DNA of 64,000 bases, taken from NCBI GenBank assembly GCA_028583605.1, contig CM053332.1, forward strand, positions 12,574,442 through 12,638,441, given 5' to 3'. The notes under the pieces were generated by a model. It did not search any database. It worked only from the letters and a program-made list of their open reading frames with translations, and was not told the DNA's origin. The DNA is from Dastarcus helophoroides (lineage: Eukaryota; Arthropoda; Insecta; Coleoptera; Bothrideridae). Positions 45,501 to 57,029 of the stretch are shown here, in pieces. Each line of letters begins with the position of its first letter. Position 1 is the stretch's first letter. The position numbers were made by a program, and so were the translations under genes.

Positions 45501-46730
45501 CTCGAGTCAGAGAAAGGCAGGTGTCCTACTTTGCCTTGTGGCGTTAAAACATGTCCAATATTGTGACACACGTCAAAATTTTGACAGACAAGTTGAAATT
45601 TCCAGAAATTTGGATTAAAAAAAGAGTTAAAATTTACAAAGAAAATGTTTTAGTAATTTTTGTCCTTTTATAAAATATTTAAATTTCCAAAAAATATATT
45701 TTGTTTTATAGAAGATCGACCACATTTCCAGGAAAAGGCAAATTCTAAGAAACGAGCTAAAATTTTCAAAATTAAAAAAAGTCCAAATTTTCAGGAAAAC
45801 TCGAATGACGAGAAATGACGAAATTTCAGAAAAAAAAACGACGAACTTTCAAGTAAAAATTTGAAATTTTGACAGAATCGAGTTTTATAAAAGAAGTTTT
45901 AAAGAATGACGAAAATTTGAAAAAAAAAACCCAATATGTTATAAATGGGAGAAATTTGAATTTTCTAAAAAAAGCGAAAGTTACAAAAAGTCAATAACGA
46001 ATAGTCGACATTTTCAGTGATATTGTCAAAATGTCGAGAATAATTTGAAAATTTAAAAAACTTTAAAATTTGTAAATGTCGAAATTTATTTTTTTTCAAT
46101 TGTCGAAATTTAAAAAAAAACTGGCAATGTTAAAGTATCGAAGTTTTCAAAAAAAGTCGAAAATGTTGAAAATGGTCGAATTTTCGAAATTTGGAAGAAG
46201 TTTTGAGTAAAATTTGATATTTAAAAGGCCTAATTAAAAAAATCGATTTAAAAAAGGTCTACATTAAAAAATAATGAAATATTCAAAAGGAGCCGAAATA
46301 TTAAAAAAAAAAGATCAATATTTAAAAAAAGGGCGAATTCTTGGTAAAAAGTTAAAAGCTTCAATAAAACACCAAAAATTTAACATTTTGAAAGTTTAAA
46401 TTTTCAACAAAAAAAAATAATTTTTCCCTAAAAAAGTCGTGTTTTTCAAAAAAGCCAAATTATCCAAAAAAAAATGAAATTTTGAAAATAGGCGATATAT
46501 TTTAAAATTCTGTCAAAATTTGGAGAAAAAGTGGAAATTAAAGTGTGGAAGAGGCAAATTTTAAGAAACAAGCTGAAATTTTCAGCATTAAAAAAAAGTC
46601 TAAATTTTCAGAAAAAGTCGAATTTCGAGAAATGGCGAAATTAAAAAAAAAAACGACGAGCTTTTAAATGAAAATTTGAAATTTTGACCAAGTCATGTTT
46701 GATAAAAGAAGTTTGAGAGACGTTCAGCCC
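42521..46730 (+). repeat. A-rich satellite with roughly 580-bp higher-order units
   Basis: A block beginning near TTTTGAGAAAGAAAAATCGC recurs at about 43290, 43866 and 44450 (spacings about 573 and 584 bp). Each is followed by AAAACATTGTT, AAAATTTAACATT, GACGTTGAATTTACAAGA and ACATTCCGTCGCA-like words. The third unit contains a nested 120-bp tandem (see next entry). Outside 43260-45050 the repeat is looser. Open frames here are translation artefacts. Confidence 0.75.
44613..44940 (+). repeat. 120-bp tandem repeat, nearly three copies
   Basis: ATGGCAGAATTTTGCAATAA starts at 44613, 44733 and 44853, exactly 120 bp apart. The first two units are almost identical; the third has a 4-bp insertion and diverges near its end. 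The near-identity implies recent unequal exchange within the older satellite. Confidence 0.9.
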
Positions 46731-47136
46731 TTCACTTCCCATAAGAAAGCAAAATGTCTAAATGACAAATGTGCAAAATAATGCTGTTTCCAGTGCCGAC
46801 TTAGATGAATATTCGCTAAGGTGTAAAATGGTTATCAATTTCCGAAGACTTAAAAATTTTCTAGCTCTTGCGAAATTTCCACAATTTTCTTAAAAATCTC
46901 TGGTTAAAAATTTAATTTCTTAAACGTTTAAGTTTCAAATTTTGAAACAAAATTTCGAGTAAAAGTCAACGTATTAGGAATTTGAATGAAAAGATAAAAA
47001 CTGTCGAAAATAAAATTTAATTTAGTTTATATCCAGAAATATCAAAATTTCAGGATTTATTTCGATATCTAGTCTTTTTCCTTGAAATTTTGACTCTTAT
47101 CCAACATTTTGACTTAATAACAATAATAATGATAAT
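46731..47136. other. Noncoding sequence ending in a TAA-type microsatellite
   Basis: Mixed T-rich words, then TTAATAACAATAATAATGAT at about 47115-47134 directly before the LINE remnant. Confidence 0.55.
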
Positions 47137-47183
47137 AACCGTCCAGATATTATCCTTTTAGATAAAACTGTGAAAGCAACATA

Positions 47184-48428
47184 CGAGGGTGGGCCGATAA
47201 GTACTTAGCCTACAAAAGAAAAAAGAAAATTTTGGAAAAGTGGCGATTTATTTCTCAACGTAGTCTCTTTTTAACTCGACATACTTGACCCAGCGATGCT
47301 CCAACTTTTTTAACCCGTCTGAAAAACACGTTTTCTCGAGGTCTGCAAAGTAAGCCTCCGTGGCGGCGATGACCTCCTCATTCGTCTCAAATTTCTGCCC
47401 GGCGTGTGACTTTTTCAAGTTTGGAAGTAAATAGAAGTCGCACGGGGCCAAATCTGGAGAATGCGGTGGATGGGGCAGCAGTTCGTAGCCCAATTCGACC
47501 AATTTGGTCGTGGTGAGGACGGATGTGTGAGCCGATGCGCTGTCATGATGGAAGAGCACTTTTTTCTTCGCCAAATGGGGCGATTTTTTCTGCAATTCGG
47601 CGTCGAATCGGTCCAATAATTCAGCATAGTACAGATCGTTTTGTCTTTCTCCAGGTAGTCGATGTAGATCACACCTTGTGAATCCCAGAAAACGGTGGCC
47701 ATCACCTTTCCGGCCGATAGGACAGTCTTCGCCTTCTTCGGAGCACGTTCACCGGGTGAAGTCCACTGTTTCGACTGTTCCTTCGTCTCTGGCATGTACC
47801 AGTGGATCCATGTTTCGACGGTCACGAAACGATGCAAAAACTCCTTCGGATTGCGCTTAAACAGCGTCAAACACTGCTCTGAAGTGGTGAAGGTTGCGCT
47901 TGTTGTCAGCTTTCTCATGCCCAAAATTTCATGCAGGATATGACTCACGCGGTCTTCTGAAATTCTTGCAGTCTCAGCTATCTCCAGTACCTTCAATCGG
48001 CGGTCTGCCAATACGAGATCGTGGATTTTTGTCGCGTTATCCTCCGTAGTAGCCGTTTTCGGGGTACCTGGGCGTGGCTCATCAAAAACGGACGTGCGAC
48101 CGCGCTGAAACTCGTTAAACCAATTTTTGACGGTGGCCATCGAAGGAGAAGAGTCACCGTACACAGCATCCAAGCGCTCTTGGATTTCGCTGCGCGATTT
48201 CCCTTCCAAAAACAAGAATCGAATCACCGCCCGGTATTGCTATTTTTCCATTTTTTTTAAATCCGCGGGCACGACCGCTTCCACATGCGGTGAAAACAAA
48301 AATACGAGTCCGATTCGGCCGAAAATTTCGACAGTAACCGTTTACGAGAATGTACTAGCGATAGAATATTTCTCTTGCGGTAGTGGCGCCATCGGGCGGT
48401 GAGGCTAAGTACTTATCGGACGCCCTCG
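47184..48428 (-). mobile_element. mariner element (copy B), 1245 bp, inside a LINE
   Basis: The TIRs CGAGGGTGGGCCGATAAGTA (left) and, at the right, TACTTATCGGACGCCCTCG, are flanked by TA (47182-47183 and 48429-48430). The transposase is on the minus strand. It is related to 36909-38180 but inverted relative to it, about 9 kb away. Confidence 0.93.
47248..48251 (-). pseudogene. mariner transposase, inactive, first catalytic Asp deleted
   Basis: The ATG at 48251 is followed by a stop at codon 4 (GAG to TAG compared with the copy at 37087). Downstream the frame is long: IRFLFLEGKSRSEIQERLDA through the HTH region. A deletion after LHEILGMRKL removes the WVP segment. FVTVETWIHWY lacks the Asp of the usual VDETW by a 3-base deletion, so the first catalytic residue is absent. 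A deletion near 47625 shifts frame; the C-terminal part continues as LFHHDSASAHTS and HSPDLAPCDFYLLPN (second and third Asp present), ending DYVEK* at 47248. Confidence 0.92.
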
Positions 48429-48794
48429 TACGTTATGGATGTAGCTTATCCCAACGACCATACCCTAGAACAGGAGGAAAGGGAAAAAGTAAACAACTAT
48501 TTGGAGCTATGTGAAGAGTACCGAAAAATACACAATCTGACAACCCTTTAGCAAAAACTTCTTGTAGCATCTGAAAAAAGTCAAGTTATTAGACGCGAGC
48601 ATTGCAACCGTGTTCCAAAAATCTGTTTTACTTGAAACGTGCAGGATAATTAGAAAAGTTTTAAGTACAACCTGTGTGTCCACTTTGTATGAATGGTCTA
48701 AGGACCCCATACAGTTAAACCCATAAAGGAGAAAAAATAAATAATAGTAATAAGCTTTGAAGCACAGTTTTCAGCTTAAAGCACTACTTACATT

Positions 48795-49975
48795 ACGTAG
48801 GTGAGCACTAAGAAAGAATTTTTCGAAATTAGCCCCTAAAGGAATGAAAATTTTACACGTAATGAATGTCAAGGGTTTGCATGCTCTCAACAAATAATAC
48901 AGATGATTGTACGAAAAGTCTATAGACGTTGACTTTTGCAAAACCAAAATATCTGAATGTAAGTAACCGAAATTACACCCGAACAAAAAATAAAGTTAAA
49001 CTAATAAAGAAGTCGAATTTTCGAAATTTTTGACCTAATTAAAAAAAAAACTGGAATTAAAAAAATGTATTCAAATTACGAAAAAAGAAAAAAAGATCGA
49101 CAACGCAATACTAAAATTGAAACTGGAATAAACAAAAATATTTAAAATTTCCCGAAAATGGTTAAATCTGTAAGTTTTATAAAGTAAATCCTAAAACTTT
49201 GAATTTTGGGACGAAACTGGAAATTTGGAGTGAAAATTTTTATAACGTATGCGAACACTAAGAAAGGATTTTGGAAAATTTCTTCCCTAAAGTTTTAAAA
49301 AGTGAAAAATGATTGCGTGGAAGTTCGTCATTGGTAATTGGCGTTTAGGCCTGCGTTTATAAATAAGTCATTTGTATCAGGAGCTTCAAATCTACAAATT
49401 AGGTAGACAAGGTACAGTCTAATAAAAATCACAGATTGGTAGACAAAATACAGTCTTAATTCGTGGTACTAGAAGCATGACATTTTACATATGAGTTCCT
49501 CAGGTAATGTAGGTAAGCACTTTTCGAAGCTCAGCCCCTGAAGGGGTGAAAATATTGTTACGGGCAATCGGTTCGAATTGATTATTAACATGTGAATTGA
49601 ATAATACCCACTTTATTTTCCAACTACACTCGGAACACTACAACTGAATAATAAACTCCCTTATTTACTTCTAACTTACTAACTCACTAATTACACTGAC
49701 TCACTCTAACTAACTGACTCGAGGGAAAAGCGACCGCCTTATATAGTTTTGGCTCCCAGGTTCTAGAAAAATCCCGCAGATAAGGCTTATCGTTTGCCGA
49801 AATTTTTGCAATGCTTATCTGCCGTTTGCTTCGTTATCGCGGCCGCTTTCCCCTTATCAGATCTTTCTAGAAAATTTTCTTACGTACTAAATTCTATAAT
49901 TTACATTTCGTTACAATATTTACCTAATTTTACATATGAATTAAATCAGTCTCCAAGTTGCATGCTCTCAACAAA
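48795..49975 (+). repeat. Three diverged copies of a short interspersed block
   Basis: GTAGGTGAGCACTAAGAAAG, TTTTTCGAAATTAGCCCCTA, GAATGAAAATTTTACACG, GCATGCTCTCAACAAAT at 48795-48900. A partial version lies at about 49245-49310. A third copy at about 49507-49975 is interrupted by the solo LTR. 48990-49240 between them is A-rich satellite-like. Confidence 0.65.
49556..49915 (-). mobile_element. Solo Gypsy-type LTR, 360 bp, 4-bp TSD
   Basis: The ends are TGTTACGG...CGTTACA, with 7-bp perfect terminal inversion (TGTTACG/CGTAACA-type complement), flanked by ATAT at 49552-49555 and 49916-49919. On the minus strand it has a TATA box (CTATATAAGG, about 49739-49748), an initiator-like TCAGTTAGTTAG some 25-30 nt later and a polyadenylation signal GAAAATAAAG (about 49612-49621), the order of U3-R-U5. 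No internal coding sequence adjoins either side, so it is a solo LTR left by LTR-LTR recombination. The host block is a repeat found also at 48795-48900, which gives an empty-site comparison. Confidence 0.88.
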
Positions 49976-51339
49976 TCAAAGGTTTTTTATTTAAACCGTC
50001 CACAGAAACCTCTAAGACTGTTAAATAGTGAATGAAGATCTGTTTTTAGGTTCGTTATTTTTGAAACATTTAGAAACATGGTTTGAGAAAAGTCGTATTG
50101 CTTCTTGAAATATTGCCGTTTACTTATGAGAAATCTCATCGAGCACATGGCTGGTTAGATATGAAAGCATTCAGAAAGGAAGATGTATAAAAGTAGTCAA
50201 GGGGAGGTGCAACATGGAGTTTTTAAAACTCCTGCTTCGCGCTGTATATTAAAATTTATAACTAGTCTAAAAATAACCTGCCTATAATGATTATTATAAA
50301 TAGCTCAACAAAATTTAGTTATATTTTAAAATGGGGCAAGCCAATGGTAAGATGTAGCATAAAACTTTTTAACAAATACAAAAGACAAGAGTTATAATCT
50401 ATAATTTGCGAATCGGCAAGTAATCATTCTTGCCTTTGTTCTGCAGTTATTAATTTGCAAGAGAATACGTAACACTTAATGGCGGAATAAATTATCCACA
50501 CCTTTCTCTCCTTATAGAAGAAGAAATCGAACGAACCTTTACAAGTAAATGTCAGGGGTGTAGACGACCAAATACCTATCAAGCTATCGACTGAGAAGCA
50601 TCTATAACGTATTTAATGTTGCAAGAATAATGAGATAGTCGTGATTGGAGGTGTTGCACAGTTGTTTCTGTCAATGTTAATTAATACGAGTTAATTAATA
50701 ATAAATCGAATTTCGATTTAGACATTCGATGATCGAATTCTCTGTGGCTGTAAACTTGGAATCTTAAATTTTGTTATTTATACTGTTCACGGTTTATATG
50801 TTGGTGCAAAAAATAATACCTTGTATTTGGACATAATTTCATAATTCGCTAGTGCAAATCTTAACTGTACTATTTGGGCAGATTAAAAAAGTTTATGTTA
50901 TTGCATTGAGGTCAGTTATCGTTTTATTGATTAAAGCAATTTGTTATTTCATGTTTAAGAAGTTCTAGTTTAGTTAAACTTGGTTTAATGTGATATTAAA
51001 ATTCTGTCCTAAATAGAAAAGACTGATATATTCTAAAAAAATGTAATGAAGTTTTTCACTTAATATATCGATTAATAATATAGAACTGCCGACCTAGAAG
51101 TCGACTTAAATGATATAGTTTTGAAAGCTATAGATCACAAATGAATCTTACTAGTAATTAGAACCGTGGAAGCATTAAAAGCAAATTTATTAGAAAGCAG
51201 CCGCAGAAGGACACTGATACACAAAGCACCTTTATTTTAAGTTCTGACCCATCTTTTGTATGCAAAGTGTTTCAGTCATTATGTCACTAATTTTAGCCAC
51301 GTATTGGGAAGGCTTAACGAAGATAGAATCATATTCGTC
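49976..51339. other. Noncoding intron sequence, no feature recognised
   Basis: Unique AT-rich sequence. Confidence 0.4.
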
Positions 51340-51840
51340 ATTTTAAAAAAGGGACAATTCAACCCATGAACTCTTCCTAACAGGACGCTCCCTAGTTCGC
51401 AAACCATGATCTTATTAAAACATTGTTTACAACTTAAAACGTCAACAGACTCCTATCACGTTATCAGATCACCAGGTGCACTTATGGGGTAAATTGCCAA
51501 GAGCGAATATCACTAACTAATGACCAAAAAATTTTTACATATTATTTCGCATCATTTTCATATCCTTGAAACTAATTTAAAAATAATTGCATACATTTTA
51601 CATTTTTAATTTCTTTAATTAACTGTTTTTACCACAAATAGAAGAGGAATTCTAAAAAAACTATGTAAAATGTGTACGAAAATAATTAAACCTATCAGAC
51701 AAAAAAAATAAAACAGGAATCCTAAAAAAATAAATAACGGCGCATCCACAAAATTAAAGTTCAGTACTAATTTACGGATTATTTCATTTCGAAGTATATT
51801 AAACATTTGTTGGCAGTTAAATTGTTGTTCATCAAAAATG
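51340..51840 (+). repeat. Dispersed repeat, fullest copy
   Basis: The left half matches 31800-31990. The right half (AGGAATCCTAAAAAAATAAA, GCATCCACAAAATTAAAGTT, TTATTTCATTTCGAAGTATA) matches 35578-35690, 61048-61145 and the complement of 63333-63412. It has no recognisable coding sequence. Confidence 0.6.
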
Positions 51841-51960
51841 TGCGAATAGACGAATTCCTAATAATAATAATATTAATAATAATAATTCTCAGGGTAGGTA
51901 CAGGAATTCTTAAGTGCTCATTTTTTCAAAAAATTAGGTCCAATTGCCTTCTACGTAAAT

Positions 51961-52016
51961 TGATGTCAAGTAGAAATGAGAGATGTCAAGTAGAAATGAG
52001 AGATGTCAAGTAGAAA
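51961..52016 (+). repeat. 20-bp minisatellite, 2.8 copies
   Basis: The unit is AGATGTCAAGTAGAAATGAG at 51961-51980 (first base differs), 51981-52000 and 52001-52016 (partial). It ends 122 bp before the slingshot exon at 52139. Confidence 0.95.
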
Positions 52017-52138
52017 ACCCAGAATAATCTGTTTTGAAGAAAAATTGAGCAAAGATTTCCCCACTTTAAGATGAGGTTAAAAAAGAATTTGTCTTCAATT
52101 TTTTTTACAATTATATTTTAAAGTCTATTTTCTTTCAG

Positions 52139-52314
52139 GCTGTGAAATTGGAGAGTATCCACCCCGGTAGAACGAGGTACCTGGTGGTAGTTTCCAGGAC
52201 GGGAAGTAGAGGAGAAGAATCCTGCCTTTTAGGAATAGACTGCAATGAAAAAACCACAGTTGGTTTGGTATTACGGGTATTGGCTGACACGTCGATCCGA
52301 TTGGATGGCGATGG
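52139..52314 (+). CDS. ssh: Slingshot protein phosphatase, internal coding exon (N-terminal domain part 2)
   Basis: Translation is AVKLESIHPGRTRYLVVVSR, then TGSRGEESCLLGIDCNEKTT, then VGLVLRVLADTSIRLDGDG, the central part of the Slingshot N-terminal (SSH-N, PH-like) domain that helps bind cofilin and F-actin. The 3' splice site is TTTCTTTCAG|GCT with a good pyrimidine tract; the 5' site is GATGG|GTATGT at 52315. The exon is 176 nt, entering in phase 0 (matching the exon ending at 16654) and leaving in phase 2 (GG|G Gly, matching 62398). No stop or frameshift is present and the sequence looks constrained, so the gene is presumably functional. Upstream intron is 35.5 kb, downstream 10.1 kb. 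Confidence 0.95.
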
Positions 52315-52422
52315 GTATGTTTTAAATTTGATTTTTCAAATAGACGTATCATCGCTTTTAATCTTTCGACACAATTTACTTAGAAATTTGATTAGTAACT
52401 TTTTTTTTTCATTTATTAACCA

Positions 52423-52635
52423 AACATTGAAATATAGAACTTGTCCCCTGAAACTAGAAAGATTAAAAAATATAACAAACGTTGCTCTAACGCGTTTCGA
52501 CAGCCAAGCTGTCATCTTCAGAAAGATACCAGCTTGACTGTCGAAACGCAGTATTTTTTAATCTTTCTTGGTTTAAGGGGACAAGTTCTGCATTTCAATT
52601 TTTGAAGATAACCAAGGACCAGTCCGTTCCACCAA
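52423..52635 (+). mobile_element. Hairpin retroposon copy, 12-bp TSD, just after a slingshot exon
   Basis: It starts AACATTGAAATATAGAACTT, has an arm ending ACGCGTTTCGACAGCC and the complement on the right, and ends CCAGTCCGTTCCACCAA. Flanks are ATTTATTAACCA at 52411-52422 and 52636-52647, exact. It lies 108 bp downstream of the 5' splice site at 52315. Confidence 0.88.
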
Positions 52636-54154
52636 ATTTATTAACCACTTTCGATTTTCATTTTTACGATTGTTGAGAATTCATTTTTTTATCATCTCTA
52701 TGACAGTCCATCACGGTAAAAAAAAAGACAAATTGTTTTTAAATAAGTCAAACCAAATTCACTAAAATATCGAGATAAATCCGAAATTTTGAAAAATAGT
52801 CTAAATGTTCAAAAATATGTCAACATTTTGAGAAAAAAATCGGTTTTTAAATAAGTTAAAATTTTCGAAAGTATCCGAATCAAGAAATTCGGGAAAAAAC
52901 GAAATTTTTGCTTAAAAATCGATATTTTCAAGAAAAAGTCCAAATTAAAATAAATTCATTTAAATAAATTAGCATTAAAAAAAAAAGTCGAAGTGTTCAA
53001 AAGGTTTCGTTTTTAAAAAAGGGAGGAGATATTTCTTAAAGTAAGAGTCAAACCTTGGTGAAAGCCAAAATTGTGAAAAAAAAGCCAAATTTTTACAAAG
53101 AAAAATGTTCAAAAATTCGACATTTTGAAAAATGAGTGACAAAATATGTACATGATATAATTCATTACCCTTTCTACTCATGAATGTGCATATTGGGTTG
53201 CTGTTTGAAAAATGTTTAAATTTAAATAGTTAATTTTTTTTGTAGAGTCGAGTTTTTAAAAAAAGCTATGTATAAAAAGTCAACACTTCTCAAAAAATTC
53301 GAAATTTCGAAAAATAGTCGAAATGTTCAAAATTTTCGAAGTCCAAGTTTAAGGAAATGAAATTTTTAAAATGTAGAAATTTTTGAAATAAGTATTTTAA
53401 AAGAAATCGGATTCTCTAAAATTGGGAAAAAATATAAATTTTCAGTAAAGAGCCGATATTTCTAAAATAGTCGCGATTAAGTAAAAAACGGTTCAAAAAA
53501 GTCGACATTAAAAAAAATCAAATTTTCAAAAGGAGTCGCAACTTTTAAAAAAGGTCAAGAAAATTCGAAATTTCGAAAAATAGACAAAATATTCAAAAAT
53601 GTCAAATTCTAAGTTTAAGAAAGTGGAATTTTTAAAATGGAGACATTTTTAAAATAAGTAAATATTTTTATAAGAGATCGGATTCTCTACAATTAGGAAA
53701 AAACAGAAATTTTTAGTTAAGGGTCGATATTTGTAAAACAGTCGTGATTGAATAAACATCGATTCAAAAAAGTCGACATTCAAAAAAAAACGAAATATTC
53801 AAAGGGTCGCAACTTTTAAAAAAGGTCAAATTTTTAAAAAAGGCCAAATTTTGAAAATAGTAAAACTTTCGAGAAAATGCCAAAACTTTTTTTAAAAAAC
53901 CCAAAATTTTAAAAAAAAGGTCGAAATTTTCAAAAAATCGACAATTTGAAAAAGTCAAATCTGCAATAAAAATCGAATTAAAAAAGTGCAATTTTCCAAA
54001 AAAAGCTACATTTACAAAAAAGTCAAAACTTTGAGACAAATTCCTAGTCGAATTTTCCCAAAATGTATTCAAAAAGTCTGTTTTTCGAGAAGCCCAACAT
54101 TGGAGTTTAAAATGTCAATTTTAAAAAAAGTTGAAATTTTTGAAAGCTCGATAT

Positions 54155-54239
54155 TTTTGTTTATTAATTTCATTTAACATTTCTGCGACCCAATTTGGAA
54201 ATATTTAAATTTTTTAATAAGAATCCATCATGAAGAATT
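54155..54239 (-). mobile_element. 85-bp internally deleted copy of the hammerhead family, 8-bp TSD
   Basis: CATTTAACATTTCTGCGACC and CATCATGAAGAATT mark the two ends, as in 12138-12217. Flanks are CTCGATAT at 54147-54154 and 54240-54247. The ribozyme and core are gone. Confidence 0.7.
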
Positions 54240-57029
54240 CTCGATATGTTTGTAAAAAATTGTAATTAAAAAAATCGATTCAAAAAAATCACTTTTTTTA
54301 AAGAACGGCGAAATGTTAAAAAAGCCAACATGTTAAAAAAGATATTCTCTGTAATTTATTTGCGAAGTATTCATATTTTTTTTTAAAGGAGTGACCGGCG
54401 AAGAAAAAGCCAATAAACTGAATAAAAAAATGTTAAAAAAGGTCGAAATTTTCAAATACGCGGGAGAAATGTTTAAAAATGCGAGATTTTGAAAAACCTT
54501 TATTTTTTTACAAATTTTTATCACAATTTGAATTTTCTAACAAAAGTCAACAACAGATAGTCGACATTTTCAATGATATTGTCAAAAGTTGAAGAATAAT
54601 TCGAAAATTAAAAAACTAGAAATTTTTTAATGTTGAAAATAAAAAAACGGAAAATTTTTAAATGTCGAAATTTTTTAAAAAAAGTTGATATTTTTGAAAG
54701 TAGTCGAATTATCGAAATTGGGAAGAAGTTTTTTTAGTTAATTTTGATATTTAAAAGAAAAGTCATAATTTAAAAAAATAGATTCAAAAAAGGTCTACAT
54801 TTGAAAAATATGAAATATTCAAGAGATTGAAATTTTTAAAAAAGGTCAATATTTTCAAAAAAAAAACGAATTATTTAAAAAAAACACTTAAAGGCTTTAA
54901 AAAACGCCAAATATTCGACATTTTAAAAAAAGGTTAAATTTTCAAAAAAAAATCAGTTTTTTCTTAAGAAAGTCCTGTTTTTCAAAAAGGTCCAATTATC
55001 AAAAAAATGAAATTTTGGAAAAAGGCTATATCTTTCAATATTGTGTCAGAATTTGGAGAAAAAGTGGAAATTTTTAATGTTGAATTTTTTTCCAAGGTTG
55101 AAAATTTTGAAAAAATGGAAATTTTGAAAGATAGTGAGCATTTGCAAAAATGTGTCAAAATTTCGAAAGTCGAAAATTAAAAAGACTGGAAATTTTTGTA
55201 TGTCGAAATTTTCAAGAAAATGTTGAAATTTTTGAAAAACTTCGAAGTCTCGAAATTTAAAAGTTTTCAATAAAGATTGATTTAAAATTTGAAAAATGTC
55301 AAATATAAGAAAAATTAGAAATTTTAGAAGATAGTTGACATTTTAAAAAAAATCGAAAATTAAAAAAAGCCGAAGTTTTTAAATGTCGAAATTTTCAAGA
55401 AAGATGAATAATTTTGAAAGAATCCTCGAAATGTTTCGATAAATATTTGCTAACACTGGACTGGTTTCGCATTGCTAATCGTTAATAAAGTTTAATAGTT
55501 ATGATGATTAAAGAATCCCACGAAGTAAGGGTTAGGTCAAAAGTGTAAATGTTCAGAAAATCAATTCTTTTCCAAAACAAAGTCATGTTTTTCAAAAAAA
55601 GTCAAATTAAAAAAATTAAGACTTAAAAGAATTTAAAATTTTGAAACATAGTCGAAATATTTCGAAAATGTCAAACTTCAAAAAAACGTTAAAATTTCTG
55701 GAAGAAGTTGAATTTCGAAAATTGAAAAAATTGAATGCTCAATAAGTTCGATATTCGATATTTAAAAAAAAGTCGCAATTAAAAAAAAGCAGTGTATCAG
55801 TGGCGAAATTTTGAAGTCAAAATTTCTATAGAACACCAAAATTTTTAAAAGTGGGGCTAAATTTTTAAAAAGTCGAATTTTTGAAAATAAAGTCCAAAGT
55901 CATGAAAAAAGTCAAAAGTTAAAAAGAAATCGATTTTTTTAAAAAAATTGAGCCAAATTACAAAAAATCAAAACTTTTTAAAAAATTCGAAATTTAGATA
56001 AATGGACGAAATTTTCAAAAACATGTAAACAATCTGTGAAAAAGGCAAAATTTAAATAGGGTCGAAAATATTTTCAAAAAAAGGCGAAATTTTGAAAAAA
56101 GTTAATATACTTGGAAAATCATATCAAAGAAAGACGAAGTTTTTAAAAAGTGAAAATTTTGAAAAATGTCAAATCTTTAGAAATGTCAAGATTAAGAACA
56201 CATTCGAATTTTTTAAAAAGGCCGAATAAGATTTTTCAAAAAAATTTGAAATTTTTCAAGGAAGTCGAATTCTCGAAATTTGGAAGAAGTTTTTGAAGAC
56301 TTGAAAAGTTTGGAAAAAAAACAAAATTCTGGAGACAAAATTTAAAAAGACGAAATTTTCAAAAATTCCATATTCTGAATAAAGTGTAAATGTTCAGAAA
56401 GTCGATTCTTTTTCAAAACAAAGTCATGTTTTTCAAAAAGAGCCAAATTAAAAAATTTAGAGCTTATAAGAATTCAAAATGTTGAAAACTAGTTGAAATA
56501 TTTCGAAAATGTCAAACTTTCGAGAAAACGTTGAAATTTCTGGAGGAAGTTGAATTTTGAAAATTGAAAAAATTGAATTTTCAACAATTTCGATTTTCGA
56601 TATTTTCAAAAAAAAGTCGCATTTAATAAAATCAGTATTTTAAAAGTAGCGAAATTTTGAAGTCAAAATTTCGATAGAAAGGCAAAATTTTAAAAAGTGG
56701 GGCTAAATTTTCAAAAAATCGAAGTTTTGAAAATAAAGTCCAAAGTTATAAAAAAAGTCAAAATTTAAGAAGAAATCGAATTTTTCAAAAAAATTGAGCC
56801 AAATTAGACAAAATGAAAATTCGAAATTTTGATAAATGGAGAAAATTTTCAAATTCATGTACAGTCTGTGAAAAAGTTAAAATTTAAATAGGGTGGAAGT
56901 GTCGAAATTTTCAAAACGTGTTGAACTTTTTGAAAGAATGGAATTCTTAATTTGAAGAAATCCAAAAGGAAATATTTAAAGGGGATATTGTCATTTAAAA
57001 TAAAAGTTCAAAGTTTTCAAAAAAAGGAG

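Larger units (their letters stand above)
47137..48760 (+). pseudogene. Dong/R4-like LINE C-terminus (restriction-like endonuclease), split by a mariner
   Basis: The left piece 47137-47183 reads NRPDIILLDKTVKAT. The right piece from 48429 reads YVMDVAYPNDHTLEQEEREK, LELCEEYRKIHNL, a stop, then QKSVLLETCRIIRKVLSTT ending at TAA 48724-48726. The two parts join in one frame if mariner and one TA are ignored. PD-x14-D fits the endonuclease of R4/Dong/R2-type retrotransposons. TAA-type repeats lie immediately left (47115-47134) and in the tail (AATAAATAATAGTAATAAG, about 48736-48755), matching the known preference of Dong elements for TAA repeats. The copy is 5'-truncated, lacking the RT domain, and has an internal stop. 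Confidence 0.75.
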
